NCBI GenBank assembly: GCA_000702025.1
Contig: JNKJ01000024.1
Location: 1-64,000 of the forward strand
Direction of reading: 5' to 3'
DNA length: 64,000 nt
From: Blautia schinkii DSM 10518
GTDB taxonomy: Bacteria; Bacillota; Clostridia; Lachnospirales; Lachnospiraceae
The position numbers and the translations under genes are program-made. The notes under the pieces are model-generated. The model had not been told where the DNA came from. It did not search any database and was given only the letters and a program-made list of their open reading frames with translations. Below, one piece after another: positions 52,241 through 62,500 of this stretch (the stretch's first letter is position 1; each line of letters opens with the position of its first letter).

Positions 52241-53692
52241 ATGAAAAAAGAACTTCTTCGAATGCAGAAAATAAAGTTTTCTCAAAACAGTATAGACTTT
52301 GTGGAAAACGGATGTTTCCATGTATTTAAAAGCGAAACCGTCGGACTTGTAGGACGGAACCATTCAGGGAAAAGCACCCTTCTGGGGGCAGCTACCGGTG
52401 AATTCCCCTGCCAGGAAGGTGATATTTGGGTTAATGAGCAGCGGAAACAGATAACCTCTATAGAAGATGCAAGAAAAGCGGGAATATTTCTAATCAAAGA
52501 CGGCAGCTCCCTGATTTCAGAATTCACTATCCGTAATACAATGAAACTCAATTTTGCTTTTGTAAAAAAACGTGAACATTATAGCCAATATATGAAGAAA
52601 TGCAGAGAAACTCTGCGTATGCTTGACGTGCAAGAAGATACAGATACACGAATACGCGACTTGAATTTCCATAAAAGAGTGCTTATAGAAATCGCACAGG
52701 CCCTTGTGTGTGACGCTTCTATACTTGTATTTGATAATGTAATCAGTATGTTGTCCAGACCGGCCTGTGAACAAATGGAAAATATTTTTCGCATGTTTAA
52801 GGTGCGGGGAGGAAGTGTCATTCTCATTGAAAGTCAGGCAGAAGGTATTTTGAAATATTCGGACAGATTGTGTGTCATGCGCAAAGGCAGAGTTGTGGGT
52901 GAACTGGAAAAAGGGGAAATGGAAAGAGATTTAATACTTTCCCTTATGGATGGAGAGCGTTTTGTACCGAAGTTAGCAGCTTTTCAGTTATCCGACCATA
53001 TAACAAGGGGACGGGAAATACTTGCTTTTCACAACGTATACTCGGCAGATCATGTACTAAAGGGATTGAATTTTAAATTATATTCCAATGAAGTTTTGGG
53101 AATTTGGAACAGGAACCGCCATTCAGGAAAAGCAATCCTTGATGTGCTGGGAGGGGAAAAAGGCATATTATCTGGAAGTATTTCCATTGATGGGGTGGCT
53201 TTTGAGGGGCAAGAAGGAATCAGTAACAAGAATATAGGGTTATATTTAATTCCTGAGGAAGATGAGCTTTGCACAAATATGAATTTGGAAGAAAATATCA
53301 GTCTTTCCTCACTAAAGAAAAATTCTTATAAGGGATTTGTAAAAAAAGAAGGGGAACTCAGATATCTGGTACATAATTTGACCAGCGAATATATGGCAGG
53401 GAACGGATACCGAATCTTTCCCAATCAGGTAGTTCCCGATAATGTGCTCATACAGAAAAAAACTGCACTTTGCAGAGCCATAGCCGGAGATGCAAGGATT
53501 CTTGTATATAACAATCCTTATTTGAAAATGGATTACCGGGAACGGGAAATATTCAGCCAGGATATCTTAAAGACTCATAAAAAACAAATAGCCCAATTGA
53601 TCATCTCAGCACAGCTGGAATGTCTGTATCCTGTATGCAGCCGCATTATTAGGCTGGATGAAGGAAAAATCACGGAAGTAATCAGAAAGTAA
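52241..53692 (+). CDS. Catalytically degenerate RbsA-like tandem ABC protein
   Basis: A 483-aa paralogue of sugar-importer ATPases in which the reaction chemistry is lost. NBD1 keeps Walker A (G38-RNHS-GKST), but the Q-loop Gln is Lys86, the LSGGQ-type signature is LNFHKR (141-146), the Walker B Glu is Asn166 (ILVFDNV), and the switch His is Ser198 (LIESQ). NBD2 has NRHSGKAI, no recognisable signature (VPDNVLIQKK) and Walker B changed to LVYNNP. It could still bind ATP in NBD1 and dock to a permease. It sits in the two-component operon and before the active RbsA operon, so a regulatory role is likely (inference). The frame is uninterrupted, so this is not a decayed pseudogene. Confidence 0.88.
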   Translation: MKKELLRMQKIKFSQNSIDFVENGCFHVFKSETVGLVGRNHSGKSTLLGAATGEFPCQEGDIWVNEQRKQITSIEDARKAGIFLIKDGSSLISEFTIRNTMKLNFAFVKKREHYSQYMKKCRETLRMLDVQEDTDTRIRDLNFHKRVLIEIAQALVCDASILVFDNVISMLSRPACEQMENIFRMFKVRGGSVILIESQAEGILKYSDRLCVMRKGRVVGELEKGEMERDLILSLMDGERFVPKLAAFQLSDHITRGREILAFHNVYSADHVLKGLNFKLYSNEVLGIWNRNRHSGKAILDVLGGEKGILSGSISIDGVAFEGQEGISNKNIGLYLIPEEDELCTNMNLEENISLSSLKKNSYKGFVKKEGELRYLVHNLTSEYMAGNGYRIFPNQVVPDNVLIQKKTALCRAIAGDARILVYNNPYLKMDYREREIFSQDILKTHKKQIAQLIISAQLECLYPVCSRIIRLDEGKITEVIRK

Positions 53693-53732
53693 ACAGATAC
53701 CGGAAATAGTCATGACCGGTATCTGTTTTTTT
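53691..53732 (+). terminator. Terminator between the two-component operon and the transporter operon
   Basis: AAACAGATACCGG pairs with CCGGTATCTGTTT (53716-53728), followed by more T (to 53732). The stem starts at the stop codon of the degenerate ATPase gene. Confidence 0.88.
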
Positions 53733-53873
53733 GTACAGAAATACTTATATCGTGTCCAAAATCAAAATTAATTGGTTGAAAATGTGCACATATTGTCAAA
53801 AATAGTACATGGTTTTGGTAAAAGTGATGCGATACAATACATACAACGACAGAACAGAGAAAGGAGTAAAAAA

Positions 53874-55361
53874 ATGATTGGTGATACAATTTTAAAGTTG
53901 AATCACGTCACTAAATTGTATCCTGGAGTAGTAGCGTTGGATGATATGAACATGGAGTTCAGGGAAGGCGAAGTCCATGCAATTGTAGGCGAAAACGGAG
54001 CGGGAAAATCCACTATGATCAAGACGATTTCCGGCGCCATCGAACCGACCCAAGGTACTATTGAAATTTCCGGGGAAGTTTTCCATAAGCTGACGCCGAA
54101 ACTTTCAAGAGAAAAAGGGGTGGCAGTCATCTATCAGGAATTCACTCTGGTTCCGGTACTTTCAGCGGCAGACAATATCTTCATGGGTGAATACATGATG
54201 AATGGTATGGTCCTTGACCGGAAGGGTATGGAGGCAAAAGCGCGGGAGTTGTTTGAGCGTCTGCATGTCAACATAGATCCACGTGCCAAGGTAGCAGATT
54301 TAACCACAGGCTTCCAACAGATTGTCGAAATCGCCAAGGCTGTTTCCAAGGATGCCAAAATCCTTATCATGGATGAGCCGTCCGCTCCTTTAACCATATC
54401 TGAAGTTGAAGCTATGTACGAAATTGTGGACAGGCTCAAATCGGAAGGTGTTACCATCCTGTATATCTCCCACAGAATGGAAGAAATTTTCCGGCTGTCC
54501 GACCGGGTTTCAATTATAAGAGACGGAAAATATATCACGACAGTCAATACTGCGGATACCAATAAGCAGGAATTGATCAAACTTATGGTAGGGCGGGAAC
54601 TCAATGAATCCTATCCAGAGCGGCAAAAAGAGGCAAAAGAAACAATCCTTAAGCTGGATAAGGTAAGCGGTAATGGAGTAAAAGACATCAGTCTTGAGTT
54701 AAAAAAAGGCGAAATCCTAGGCCTTGGCGGCCTGGTAGGTGCAGGGCGGACAGAATTGGCGCAGCTTATATTCGGTAGTGAAAAAATCACTTCAGGTGAA
54801 ATCATTTATAAAGGTAGGCCCCTTAAAATAAAAAACTGCCAGCAGGCTATCGAAGCAGGAATAGCTATGATCCCAGAAGACAGAAAACAGCATGGAGTCG
54901 TTCTGGATATGTCCATCATAGAGAATACTACAATGCCCTGCCTGAAACGTATTTCAAAATATTCTGTCATTAATCCTAAAAAAGAAGAAGATGTGACGGA
55001 AAGTTATAAAAAAAGTCTCCTGATTAAAACCCCCACGATCCGGCAGCTTGTAAAAAACCTAAGTGGAGGAAATCAACAAAAGGTAGTCCTTGCTAAGTGG
55101 CTTGCAATGAATCCAGAGGTTATCATATTTGACGAACCTACAAGGGGTATAGATGTGGGGGCCAAACAGGAAATCTATGACATAATGAATCAACTGGCAG
55201 ACGAGGGCAAAGCAATTATCATGATATCCTCAGATATGGAGGAATTGATAGGTATGTCCGACAGAGTCGTGGTTCTGTGTAAAGGACGGCTGGCAGGAAG
55301 TTTGAGTAAAGAAGAAATCTCCCAGGAATCTATATTAATGAAAGCGGCAGGTGCAGAATAA
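53874..55361 (+). CDS. Sugar ABC importer ATPase (RbsA-like, active)
   Basis: A 495-aa double ATPase; the ATG at 53874 follows AAAGGAG, better than the earlier in-frame ATG at 53772. NBD1: GENGAGKST, LTTGFQQIVEIAKA (a variant of the LSxGQQQ signature), IMDEPSAPLT, ISHRMEE. NBD2: GLVGAGRTEL, LSGGNQQKVVLAKW, IIFDEPTRGIDVGAK. It powers the RbsC-like permease that starts immediately after its stop codon. It is the intact counterpart of the dead paralogue upstream. Confidence 0.92.
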   Translation: MIGDTILKLNHVTKLYPGVVALDDMNMEFREGEVHAIVGENGAGKSTMIKTISGAIEPTQGTIEISGEVFHKLTPKLSREKGVAVIYQEFTLVPVLSAADNIFMGEYMMNGMVLDRKGMEAKARELFERLHVNIDPRAKVADLTTGFQQIVEIAKAVSKDAKILIMDEPSAPLTISEVEAMYEIVDRLKSEGVTILYISHRMEEIFRLSDRVSIIRDGKYITTVNTADTNKQELIKLMVGRELNESYPERQKEAKETILKLDKVSGNGVKDISLELKKGEILGLGGLVGAGRTELAQLIFGSEKITSGEIIYKGRPLKIKNCQQAIEAGIAMIPEDRKQHGVVLDMSIIENTTMPCLKRISKYSVINPKKEEDVTESYKKSLLIKTPTIRQLVKNLSGGNQQKVVLAKWLAMNPEVIIFDEPTRGIDVGAKQEIYDIMNQLADEGKAIIMISSDMEELIGMSDRVVVLCKGRLAGSLSKEEISQESILMKAAGAE

Positions 55362-56339
55362 ATGAAAAAGATTGTGAAAAGCAAAGAATTTGCAGTATCT
55401 ATGGTTCTATTAGCCTTAATCGTGTTTTTCAGCATTGTGTCACCACAATTTATGCAGGCGAAAAACTTCTTTAATATTGCCAAGCAGATTGCCACTGTAG
55501 GAATCTGTTCTGTAGGTTTCAGCTTCGTGCTGATCACAGGCGGTATCGATTTATCTGTAGGCTATCAGATATCTCTTGATATTGTAGTTACAGCAGTTTT
55601 AATGAATTCTTTTGGCGTTCATTGGGTATTAGCCTGCATCATAGGGATGGTTATGGGCACAGCCATTGGTCTGATCAACGGTTTGATTATTGTGGAAACG
55701 CACGTAGCGCCACTTATCGTAACCTTATCAATGATGACAATCCTGAAAGGTGTGAGCTATTTAATAACAAACGGCCTTGCAATTTTCAAGTTTAACGAAA
55801 CCTTTGTTAAGCTTGGACAGGGAACAATCGCTGAGATTGTCCCAATCTCTTTAGTGTTCCTCTTGGTTATCGTGATTGTGGGTGTGTTCATTCTCAATAA
55901 AACAATTTATGGCCGCTATTTCTACGCTATAGGAAATAATGTGGAGGCGGCAAAGCTATCTGGTGTGAATGTAAAACGCGTCCAGCTGCTGGCTTATGGT
56001 TTATGTGGTTTTTTCACCTCTATCGGCGCCATTCTCATGCTCGCCAGACTTAATTCAGCCCAGTCATCCACAGGTGACGGATACGAGTTCAGTTGTCTGA
56101 CAGCATGTGTTGTAGGCGGCGTCAGCTCCAACGGAGGTAAAGGAACAGTGCTTGGAGCTATCATCGGATGTCTGATCGTAGGTGTACTGGAAAACGGATT
56201 GGCTATCATGAATGTCAATGAATATGTGCAGGAAGTTATCAAGGGTCTGGTTCTTCTCCTGGCAGTGGTATACGATACCATGTCCCTGAGAAAGAATGAA
56301 AAGGTTAAAAAGATCAAATCCATCAATGCAGAAAATTAA
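55362..56339 (+). CDS. Sugar ABC importer permease (RbsC-like)
   Basis: A 325-aa membrane protein with about ten helices, directly abutting the ATPase gene (stop TAA, next ATG). Motifs: GGIDLSVGYQ, VETHVAPLIVTLSMMTIL, and ACVVGGVSSNGGKGT. It should form a homodimer in the inner membrane with the ATPase and binding protein. Candidate docking partner for the degenerate ATPase. Confidence 0.92.
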   Translation: MKKIVKSKEFAVSMVLLALIVFFSIVSPQFMQAKNFFNIAKQIATVGICSVGFSFVLITGGIDLSVGYQISLDIVVTAVLMNSFGVHWVLACIIGMVMGTAIGLINGLIIVETHVAPLIVTLSMMTILKGVSYLITNGLAIFKFNETFVKLGQGTIAEIVPISLVFLLVIVIVGVFILNKTIYGRYFYAIGNNVEAAKLSGVNVKRVQLLAYGLCGFFTSIGAILMLARLNSAQSSTGDGYEFSCLTACVVGGVSSNGGKGTVLGAIIGCLIVGVLENGLAIMNVNEYVQEVIKGLVLLLAVVYDTMSLRKNEKVKKIKSINAEN

Positions 56340-56369
56340 AAAAATAAAATAAAAAGTGAGGTAAAGGTT

Positions 56370-57329
56370 ATGAAGAAAAAAGTTTTAAGCGTACTTTTAG
56401 GTGCAGCAATGGTTACTGGTATGTGTCAGGGTGTATTTGCAGAGCCTGCCGATACATACACGGTAGGAATGACTCTGAATCTTGGAAATCTTACATGGGC
56501 AGAGCTTGCAGAAGCGGCCAAGGAGCACGGCAAAGAACAGGGAATGACTGTCACAGTGCAGAATTCCAATGATAATGCCACCACTCAGGTATCCCAGATT
56601 GAAAACTTCATTCAGTCAGGTGTTGATGCTATCATCGTTGCAGCTGTAGAGTCAAACTCTGTGGAGGATGTGTGTAAGGAAGCACAGGAAGCCGGAATTA
56701 AGGTTATCGCTTATACCCAGGTAATTGAAAACTCTGATGCAGAATATCTGGTAGATGCATACAATACAGGATATGCCTGTGGAGAAAGAGCTGCACAGTG
56801 GATTAAAGAAGTTTACGGTGATGACGAAGTAGAGTGGGCGTTGGAAGATCTGCCTAAATACCCGGAGATTATCGACCGTGCAAACGGCATAAAAGAAGCA
56901 ATTGAAAAAGAAGCTCCAAACGCTAAGCTGGTGGCAACACAGCCTGCAGAGGTTATGGAGGACGGACAGAAAAATGCAGAAAACTTCATGCAGTCACATC
57001 CTGATATCAAAGTAATCTGCTCCATTGGATCCGGCGGCGGTGCTGGAGCAAATGAAGGTGTGAAATCCTACATTTCAGAAGATGATTACGATACATTTGG
57101 AATTTTTGGTATTGATGCAACAGAACAGGAAATTATGAATATCATTAACGGGGATCCTCAGAAATCTTCTGTAAGTCTTGGAGGCGGAGCTGTACACGGC
57201 GAACGTTTAATTGACATCGCATATAATTTCTGGCAGGGAATCGAGCAGGAAAAAGAGCAGTACATGCCTATTACAGTCATTGATTCCAGCAACGCTCAGG
57301 AATATTATGACGAACACTATGCTAAATAA
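56370..57329 (+). CDS. Sugar-binding protein (RbsB-like)
   Basis: A 319-aa type I binding protein. The signal peptide (about 1-24) ends VFAEP, a signal-peptidase I site; as in the other operon there is no lipobox, although a Cys (C19) lies nearby in GMCQG. Binding-fold segments include VSQIENFIQSGVDAIIVAA and FGIFGIDATEQE. The third gene of the transport set, followed by a hairpin that probably stabilises its mRNA. Confidence 0.9.
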   Translation: MKKKVLSVLLGAAMVTGMCQGVFAEPADTYTVGMTLNLGNLTWAELAEAAKEHGKEQGMTVTVQNSNDNATTQVSQIENFIQSGVDAIIVAAVESNSVEDVCKEAQEAGIKVIAYTQVIENSDAEYLVDAYNTGYACGERAAQWIKEVYGDDEVEWALEDLPKYPEIIDRANGIKEAIEKEAPNAKLVATQPAEVMEDGQKNAENFMQSHPDIKVICSIGSGGGAGANEGVKSYISEDDYDTFGIFGIDATEQEIMNIINGDPQKSSVSLGGGAVHGERLIDIAYNFWQGIEQEKEQYMPITVIDSSNAQEYYDEHYAK

Positions 57330-57340
57330 TATGTCTGTCC

Positions 57341-57370
57341 TACGGCTGCAGAAACTTTTCTGCGGCCGTA
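57341..57370 (+). terminator. Intercistronic hairpin after the binding protein gene
   Basis: TACGGCTGCAGAA pairs with TTCTGCGGCCGTA (one G-T pair). The bases after it (TTAACAG) lack a T-run, so it is more likely an mRNA-stability or partial-termination element. Confidence 0.55.
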
Positions 57371-57403
57371 TTAACAGCACTGATAAAAAGGAGAGAATAA
57401 AAA

Positions 57404-58465
57404 ATGACTAAAATGATGAAAGCACTGGTATCCTATGCACCTTACGACAATCGTTATGAGGATTTCCCAAAACCCACAGCCGGAGAAGGTGAAATCGTCC
57501 TTAAAGTAAAAGCCTGCGGTATCTGCGCAGGTGATGTAAAAGCTTATCACGGAGGAATCCGTATATGGGGGACCTGCGAAGAGGACCGTTATATCGAGGC
57601 TCCGTGCGTAGGCGGACATGAGTTTTATGGTGAAGTTGTAGAAATTGGAGCAGGCGTAGAGGGCTATGAAATTGGTGATACCCTTGTCTCCGAGCAGGTA
57701 ATCCCCTGCGGTGAGTGCGAATTCTGTAAGCAGGGTATCTACTGGATGTGCACCCGCTCTGCTGTTTTCGGATTTAAGCAATATGCAAACGGCGGCTTTG
57801 CAGAATATGTAAAGCTTGATAAAAATTGTATCAACCACAAAGTACCTGATGGCTTCACACAGGAACAGGCTGTACTTATAGAGCCTATCGCATGTGGAAT
57901 GCATGCAGTGGAAAGAGCACAGATCCAGCATAGTGATGTTGTTGTCATTGCCGGTCTGGGTGCGATAGGAACGTCTATGGTGAATCTTGCCAGCCTCGCT
58001 TTACCGAAAATGGTGATCGGGATTGACGTAAGAGAAAACCGTCTGGAAATGGGCAAAAAGTTCGGCGCTGATGTAGTGCTGAATCCAACAAAATGTAATG
58101 TAGCCGAAGAGATACATAAACTTACAGGCGGCCTTGGATGCGACGTATATATTGAGGCATCCGGAAGTCCCAGAAGTGTAACTCAGGGAATGGATTCTTT
58201 GAAAAACCTGGGCAGATATGTTCAGATGGGTGTTTTCGCAGAAGAAGTTAAGGCAGACTGGAATACCATAGGTGACGGCAAAGAGCTCACTATTATAGGT
58301 TCACACCTGTCAGCCAAGACCTACGCTTCTGTTATCAAAGGAATTGCCTCCGGAGAGATCAAAACAGAAGGGCTTATCTCACACAAATTTAAGCTTGCTG
58401 ACTGGAAAGAGGCTTTTGAAACCACAGAAGCGCCAGATGCCATGAAGATTATGCTGGAACCATAA
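57404..58465 (+). CDS. Zinc-dependent medium-chain dehydrogenase (sorbitol/threonine dehydrogenase-like)
   Basis: A 353-aa NAD(P)-dependent polyol or alcohol dehydrogenase. The catalytic zinc site has C38 (CGICAGD), H72-E73 (GGHEF) and E160; the structural zinc site has C102, C105, C108 and C116. The Rossmann motif is GLGAIGTSM. It would oxidise a sugar alcohol or secondary alcohol taken up by the transporter encoded upstream. AAAGGAG precedes the ATG. Confidence 0.87.
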   Translation: MTKMMKALVSYAPYDNRYEDFPKPTAGEGEIVLKVKACGICAGDVKAYHGGIRIWGTCEEDRYIEAPCVGGHEFYGEVVEIGAGVEGYEIGDTLVSEQVIPCGECEFCKQGIYWMCTRSAVFGFKQYANGGFAEYVKLDKNCINHKVPDGFTQEQAVLIEPIACGMHAVERAQIQHSDVVVIAGLGAIGTSMVNLASLALPKMVIGIDVRENRLEMGKKFGADVVLNPTKCNVAEEIHKLTGGLGCDVYIEASGSPRSVTQGMDSLKNLGRYVQMGVFAEEVKADWNTIGDGKELTIIGSHLSAKTYASVIKGIASGEIKTEGLISHKFKLADWKEAFETTEAPDAMKIMLEP

Positions 58466-58475
58466 TGAGGACTCT

Positions 58476-59498
58476 ATGAACAAAGAAAAATATAAATACA
58501 TAGGAAATCTTTCTCAGCTCCTGCGGGTGGAAAACTTCCGCATGGAGGGCGGACGCAGTGATAATGTCCGAGCTACAGCTGTCACTAATGAAAACGGACT
58601 TTCCTATACTGTGATTGCCGACAGGTGTATGGATATTGCTTATCTATCTTATAAAGGTGTTAATATAAGCTTTATAAATCCTAATGGTATCGTGGGGCCT
58701 CAGTATTATGACAGAGTGGGAACAAACTGGCTGAAAAATTTCACAGCAGGATTTCTCACCACCTGCGGACTTGATAATGTTGGGAATCCGTGTATGGACC
58801 AAGAGGAGCTGGGACTCCATGGAAGCATTTCCAATACACCTGCCCAGGATTACAGTGCAGTAATCGTTGAGGACAAAGGTGAAAATCAGGTTTGTATCAG
58901 AGGCACTATGAATGACAGTACACTGTTTGGCCGAAGACTAAAATTAAACAGAACCATCACCTCCTTCCAGGACAAGGATAGGATAATACTGGAAGATGAG
59001 ATTGTGAACACTGGCTTTGAACCGGAGGAATACATGCAGTTATACCACTGTAATATAGGGTATCCTTTCCTTTCACAGCAATGCAGTTTGTATATTAAGT
59101 CTGACTCCGTGACAGGAGCAAACCCTTTCTCTGAAGCAAATAAGGATAAGTGGAATACCATGGAACCTCCCTCAAAAATCGGAGAGATGTGCTTCATTCA
59201 CGACATAAAAGATGAAAATGGACTATGCCGTGCCGGAATGTTTAATGATAAGCTTCATATAGGATTTATTTTGAGTTATAAAAAGGAAAGTCTTGACAAC
59301 TTCCTGCAATGGAGATATCTTCATGAGGGAGCCTACGTGGTGGGACTGGAACCGGCCACAAATCTTATCGGTGGAAAAGCCGAGGAGAGAAAAGCCGGAA
59401 GGATTAAAACAGTCGATCCAGGCTCTTCCGTAAAACACAAGCTACAGTTTGATTTTTATAACTGCAAAGAGGATTTTGAATCCAACTTGTTTAATTAA
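58476..59498 (+). CDS. DUF4432 (aldose-1-epimerase-like) protein
   Basis: A 340-aa protein of the galactose-mutarotase superfamily. It shows DRCMDIAYLSYKG, TCGLDNVGNPC, GLHGSISNTPA and LEPATNL, the pattern of DUF4432 proteins, which occur in sugar clusters and may interconvert anomers or bind sugars. Cytoplasmic; 10 bases after the dehydrogenase. Last gene of the operon. Confidence 0.82.
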   Translation: MNKEKYKYIGNLSQLLRVENFRMEGGRSDNVRATAVTNENGLSYTVIADRCMDIAYLSYKGVNISFINPNGIVGPQYYDRVGTNWLKNFTAGFLTTCGLDNVGNPCMDQEELGLHGSISNTPAQDYSAVIVEDKGENQVCIRGTMNDSTLFGRRLKLNRTITSFQDKDRIILEDEIVNTGFEPEEYMQLYHCNIGYPFLSQQCSLYIKSDSVTGANPFSEANKDKWNTMEPPSKIGEMCFIHDIKDENGLCRAGMFNDKLHIGFILSYKKESLDNFLQWRYLHEGAYVVGLEPATNLIGGKAEERKAGRIKTVDPGSSVKHKLQFDFYNCKEDFESNLFN

Positions 59499-59520
59499 AC
59501 TTACATTTCATCCTAAATAA

Positions 59521-59565
59521 AGGGGACTTCCCACGAAATGAATCGTGGGACTGTCCTCTTTTTCT
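59521..59565. terminator. Terminator after the DUF4432 gene
   Basis: GGGGAC-TT-CCCACGA pairs with TCGTGGG-A-CTGTCCTC, followed by TTTTTC. It also faces the converging surface-protein gene. Confidence 0.85.
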
Positions 59566-59579
59566 TAACAACATAATAT

Positions 59580-62500
59580 TCACCTTAAAGTTTCCCACTT
59601 CTCGCCCAATTTCTTCCATCTTAAAACAGCCAGCATCGCCATCGCACTAACCGCAAGAAGAACCATCATCCCCGCAGTCTGAGACTCGTCCCCTGTTTTC
59701 ACAGCTTCTTTCTGCTCTGCCCTCTGCGCTTTCTGCTGTGCCGCAGCCGGAGTGATATCTACGTTTTTCTTAGGCGCTGTGGTCGGTGCTATGGTAGGAG
59801 ATGGTTTCACCGGAGCTTTTGTAGGTGTCTTTCCGGGCGTTTTTGTAGGAACCGGGGTTGGTGTGATATCTGCTTTTGAATAATTTATACTCATAGTTGC
59901 ATCCAGAAGCAACGGTTCATAATAAGATGACGGAAAGGAAAGTGTTTCATGATAGGTTCCGTCAGGGAAACGTTCGCCCTTGTCATCATATTTTGGCCAT
60001 ACCTGGAAAGTTATACTCTCCCCATCCTTTACCGTAACCAAATCTTGTCCAAGCTCTACAATAAAATATTCATATTCTGAAGCTGAAAATGTGATATCCT
60101 GACCACTGTGATTCTCAAAACTCACTTCTGATAAATGTCCCACCTCTAAAACCGGATCGATTGTTCCAAAATCCACATAGGACGGTGTGAACCGAAATGC
60201 CGTTGTTTTAGGAATTTGTCTGTTTATCACCGATATGGTTTTTAAAAGCGTTCCGTCATAATTTTTCAGTTCGATAATCTCTTCCTTGAAGTTGCTGCTG
60301 AATTTGAACAGGGTAATCCGAAGGGTTGTGCTCTCCTGCGGCTTTAACTGTACCTTATCTGCATCGGCCCGCAAAGCAGAAGAGGTTCTGATATCATCAA
60401 GACGTATGGTTTTTCTGCCTGTATTCGTCAATGTCACATACTCGGACTTCTGGTCAGCAGTTCCCGAAATATAAACCACATCCTTCGATAAGGACAAAGC
60501 GTAATCCCCTGACCCTTGGCCGTCAGCCGCCTTCACAGTCACATCTGCGGTTACTGCGAGACTGATTTCATCAGGATTGACCACATCAAAGGGAAGCATT
60601 ACGGTTCCGTTTACGATGAATCTCTGCTCTGCCTTATTACCCGGGTCATAAGGACAGTTCTCCAGATTCCAGTTTATCATGCCTTGCGCGTTCTCCTCTT
60701 CTGTATAAAGAACTGCAAAATTCGGCAGGCCTAACGCACCCGGTAGCTTTTGGCACCCATTCTCCACAATCACCGGCTGTGGATTTTCTATTCCCGTAAG
60801 AACAGTTGTCTCACTTCGGAATTCCACAGCCGCAATCACTACTTTTTCAACCGAGCCGGTGGAAAAAATCAAACGGCTTCTGAAGCTTCCGGTCTTTTTG
60901 GCTGCTTTGGGCTGCACGGTAAACTCTGCAGAAGCCCCTGGCTTAAGTACACTGCCGGAAGCAGGATTTATGCAGAACAGTGCCTCATTATCCTTTGCCT
61001 GTACGGTCACGGTCTTTTCCCCTGTATTCGTAACTGTAATACTTTGAGTCTGGGAAAGTGTGCCATCCACATTAACTGCGCCAAAATCCAGATATCCACG
61101 ACTCACTTCAATCTTCTCTTCTTTTTCCTCCAGCACGTAGGTCAAAGGAATGTTCAGCTCCACTCCGGGCACCTGCGTAAGGATTCTCATATTCCCGGTA
61201 TTAACACTCTCCAATTGCGTCCAGTCCTCTCGCAGTTCAAGAAGGACAGACTCACCGGGCAGGAGATTCTTCATATCCGCTCCCTCATGAGTGCCATACC
61301 TAAAAGCAGATGGCATCAGAACAGTGAGGGCGAGGGGCTTCGTACCTTTATTATATACATTGATCATAGGCCCTTCTACCGGATCCACGCAATTTTCATA
61401 ATAGTCGTTAAAATCCACAGCACTCACATCACAGGTAATGCGGTATTCTGTTTGTTCCTCTTCATTATAGGCGTTCACGGTCACCGATTGGGTGATCTCT
61501 GTAGAGATACCTGACGTATTTAAAATATGATCCGGCAACTGTACGGTTCCCTTTGCAAAAAAAGTCTGTTCCGCTCTGTTCTCGGGGTCATACTCGCATG
61601 ACTCCATATCCCAATCCAGAAACGCTGTGCATTTCCCCAGAGTTGTTTCAATCTCCACCCATTCTGCAAGGCCGAGAAGCGATGGCTTTTTCCCTGTTCC
61701 GTTTGCCGTCCCTGTGACCGGCGGAAGCTGGGGTATGCTCAGCAGCTCACCTGTCTCCCTCTGGTAATCAGAGTATACAGTAAAATAAAAGCGGATTTGG
61801 CAGGGATAACCGTAATCATCCTCACCCAAATAAATATAACCGCCAAAATTATCGTCATCACCTTGAGCTTCATCGTGGGCTGGCACCAGCCCGGGCTTTG
61901 TAGTAATGCTTAAAACCGCACTTTCTCCCGGAGAAAGCGAGCCTGCCGGGATTCCCTCAACGCTGATCCTGTCCGAAGGATAGAACGCCCTGGAAAAATC
62001 CCACGGCAGAGTTCCTGTATTGGTCACAGTGACCGTCTCTGTCTGGGTCTGGGTGTAGCCCTCCCGCTGCTCTTCAAAAACAATGGAGAGTGGATTACAG
62101 GTGATCCGATGTGCGCTCTCCGGCTCCTCCGGTTCCTCTTCGTCCTCTGTGGTGCTCTCTTCTGCTGTTGTCTCTTCTGCAGTTGTCTCTTCTGTGGTCA
62201 TCTCTTCTGTGGTTGTCTCTTCTGTGGTTTCGGCAGCCATTGTCCCGCTCTCGGTACTTCCGGCCTCTGCTTCTTTTTCCACAGTCTCCTCAGTCTCCGG
62301 ATTGTTTTTACGGGTGTCAGTCTCCTCGGATTCCTCCGGCTCAGTTTCGGAGCGCTCTTCTCCATCTTCTCCGTTCTTTCCGTCCTCTTTGTTCTTTATT
62401 TTATCCGAATTTTTCCCGGATGATTTCCCGGTTGGCGTGGGTGTGATACTTAGCCCGGGAGTAACGCCTGCCTCAGAGATAAGACTGGAATCAGAACCGT

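Noticed and set aside
52241-53692. Decayed pseudogene of a sugar ATPase
   Set aside because: The frame is open over 483 codons, has a ribosome binding site, keeps Walker A in NBD1 and is co-transcribed with the two-component genes, so it looks selected for, not decaying.
60750-61514. 254-codon plus-strand ORF
   Set aside because: Antisense to the surface protein, no domain features and no ribosome binding site.
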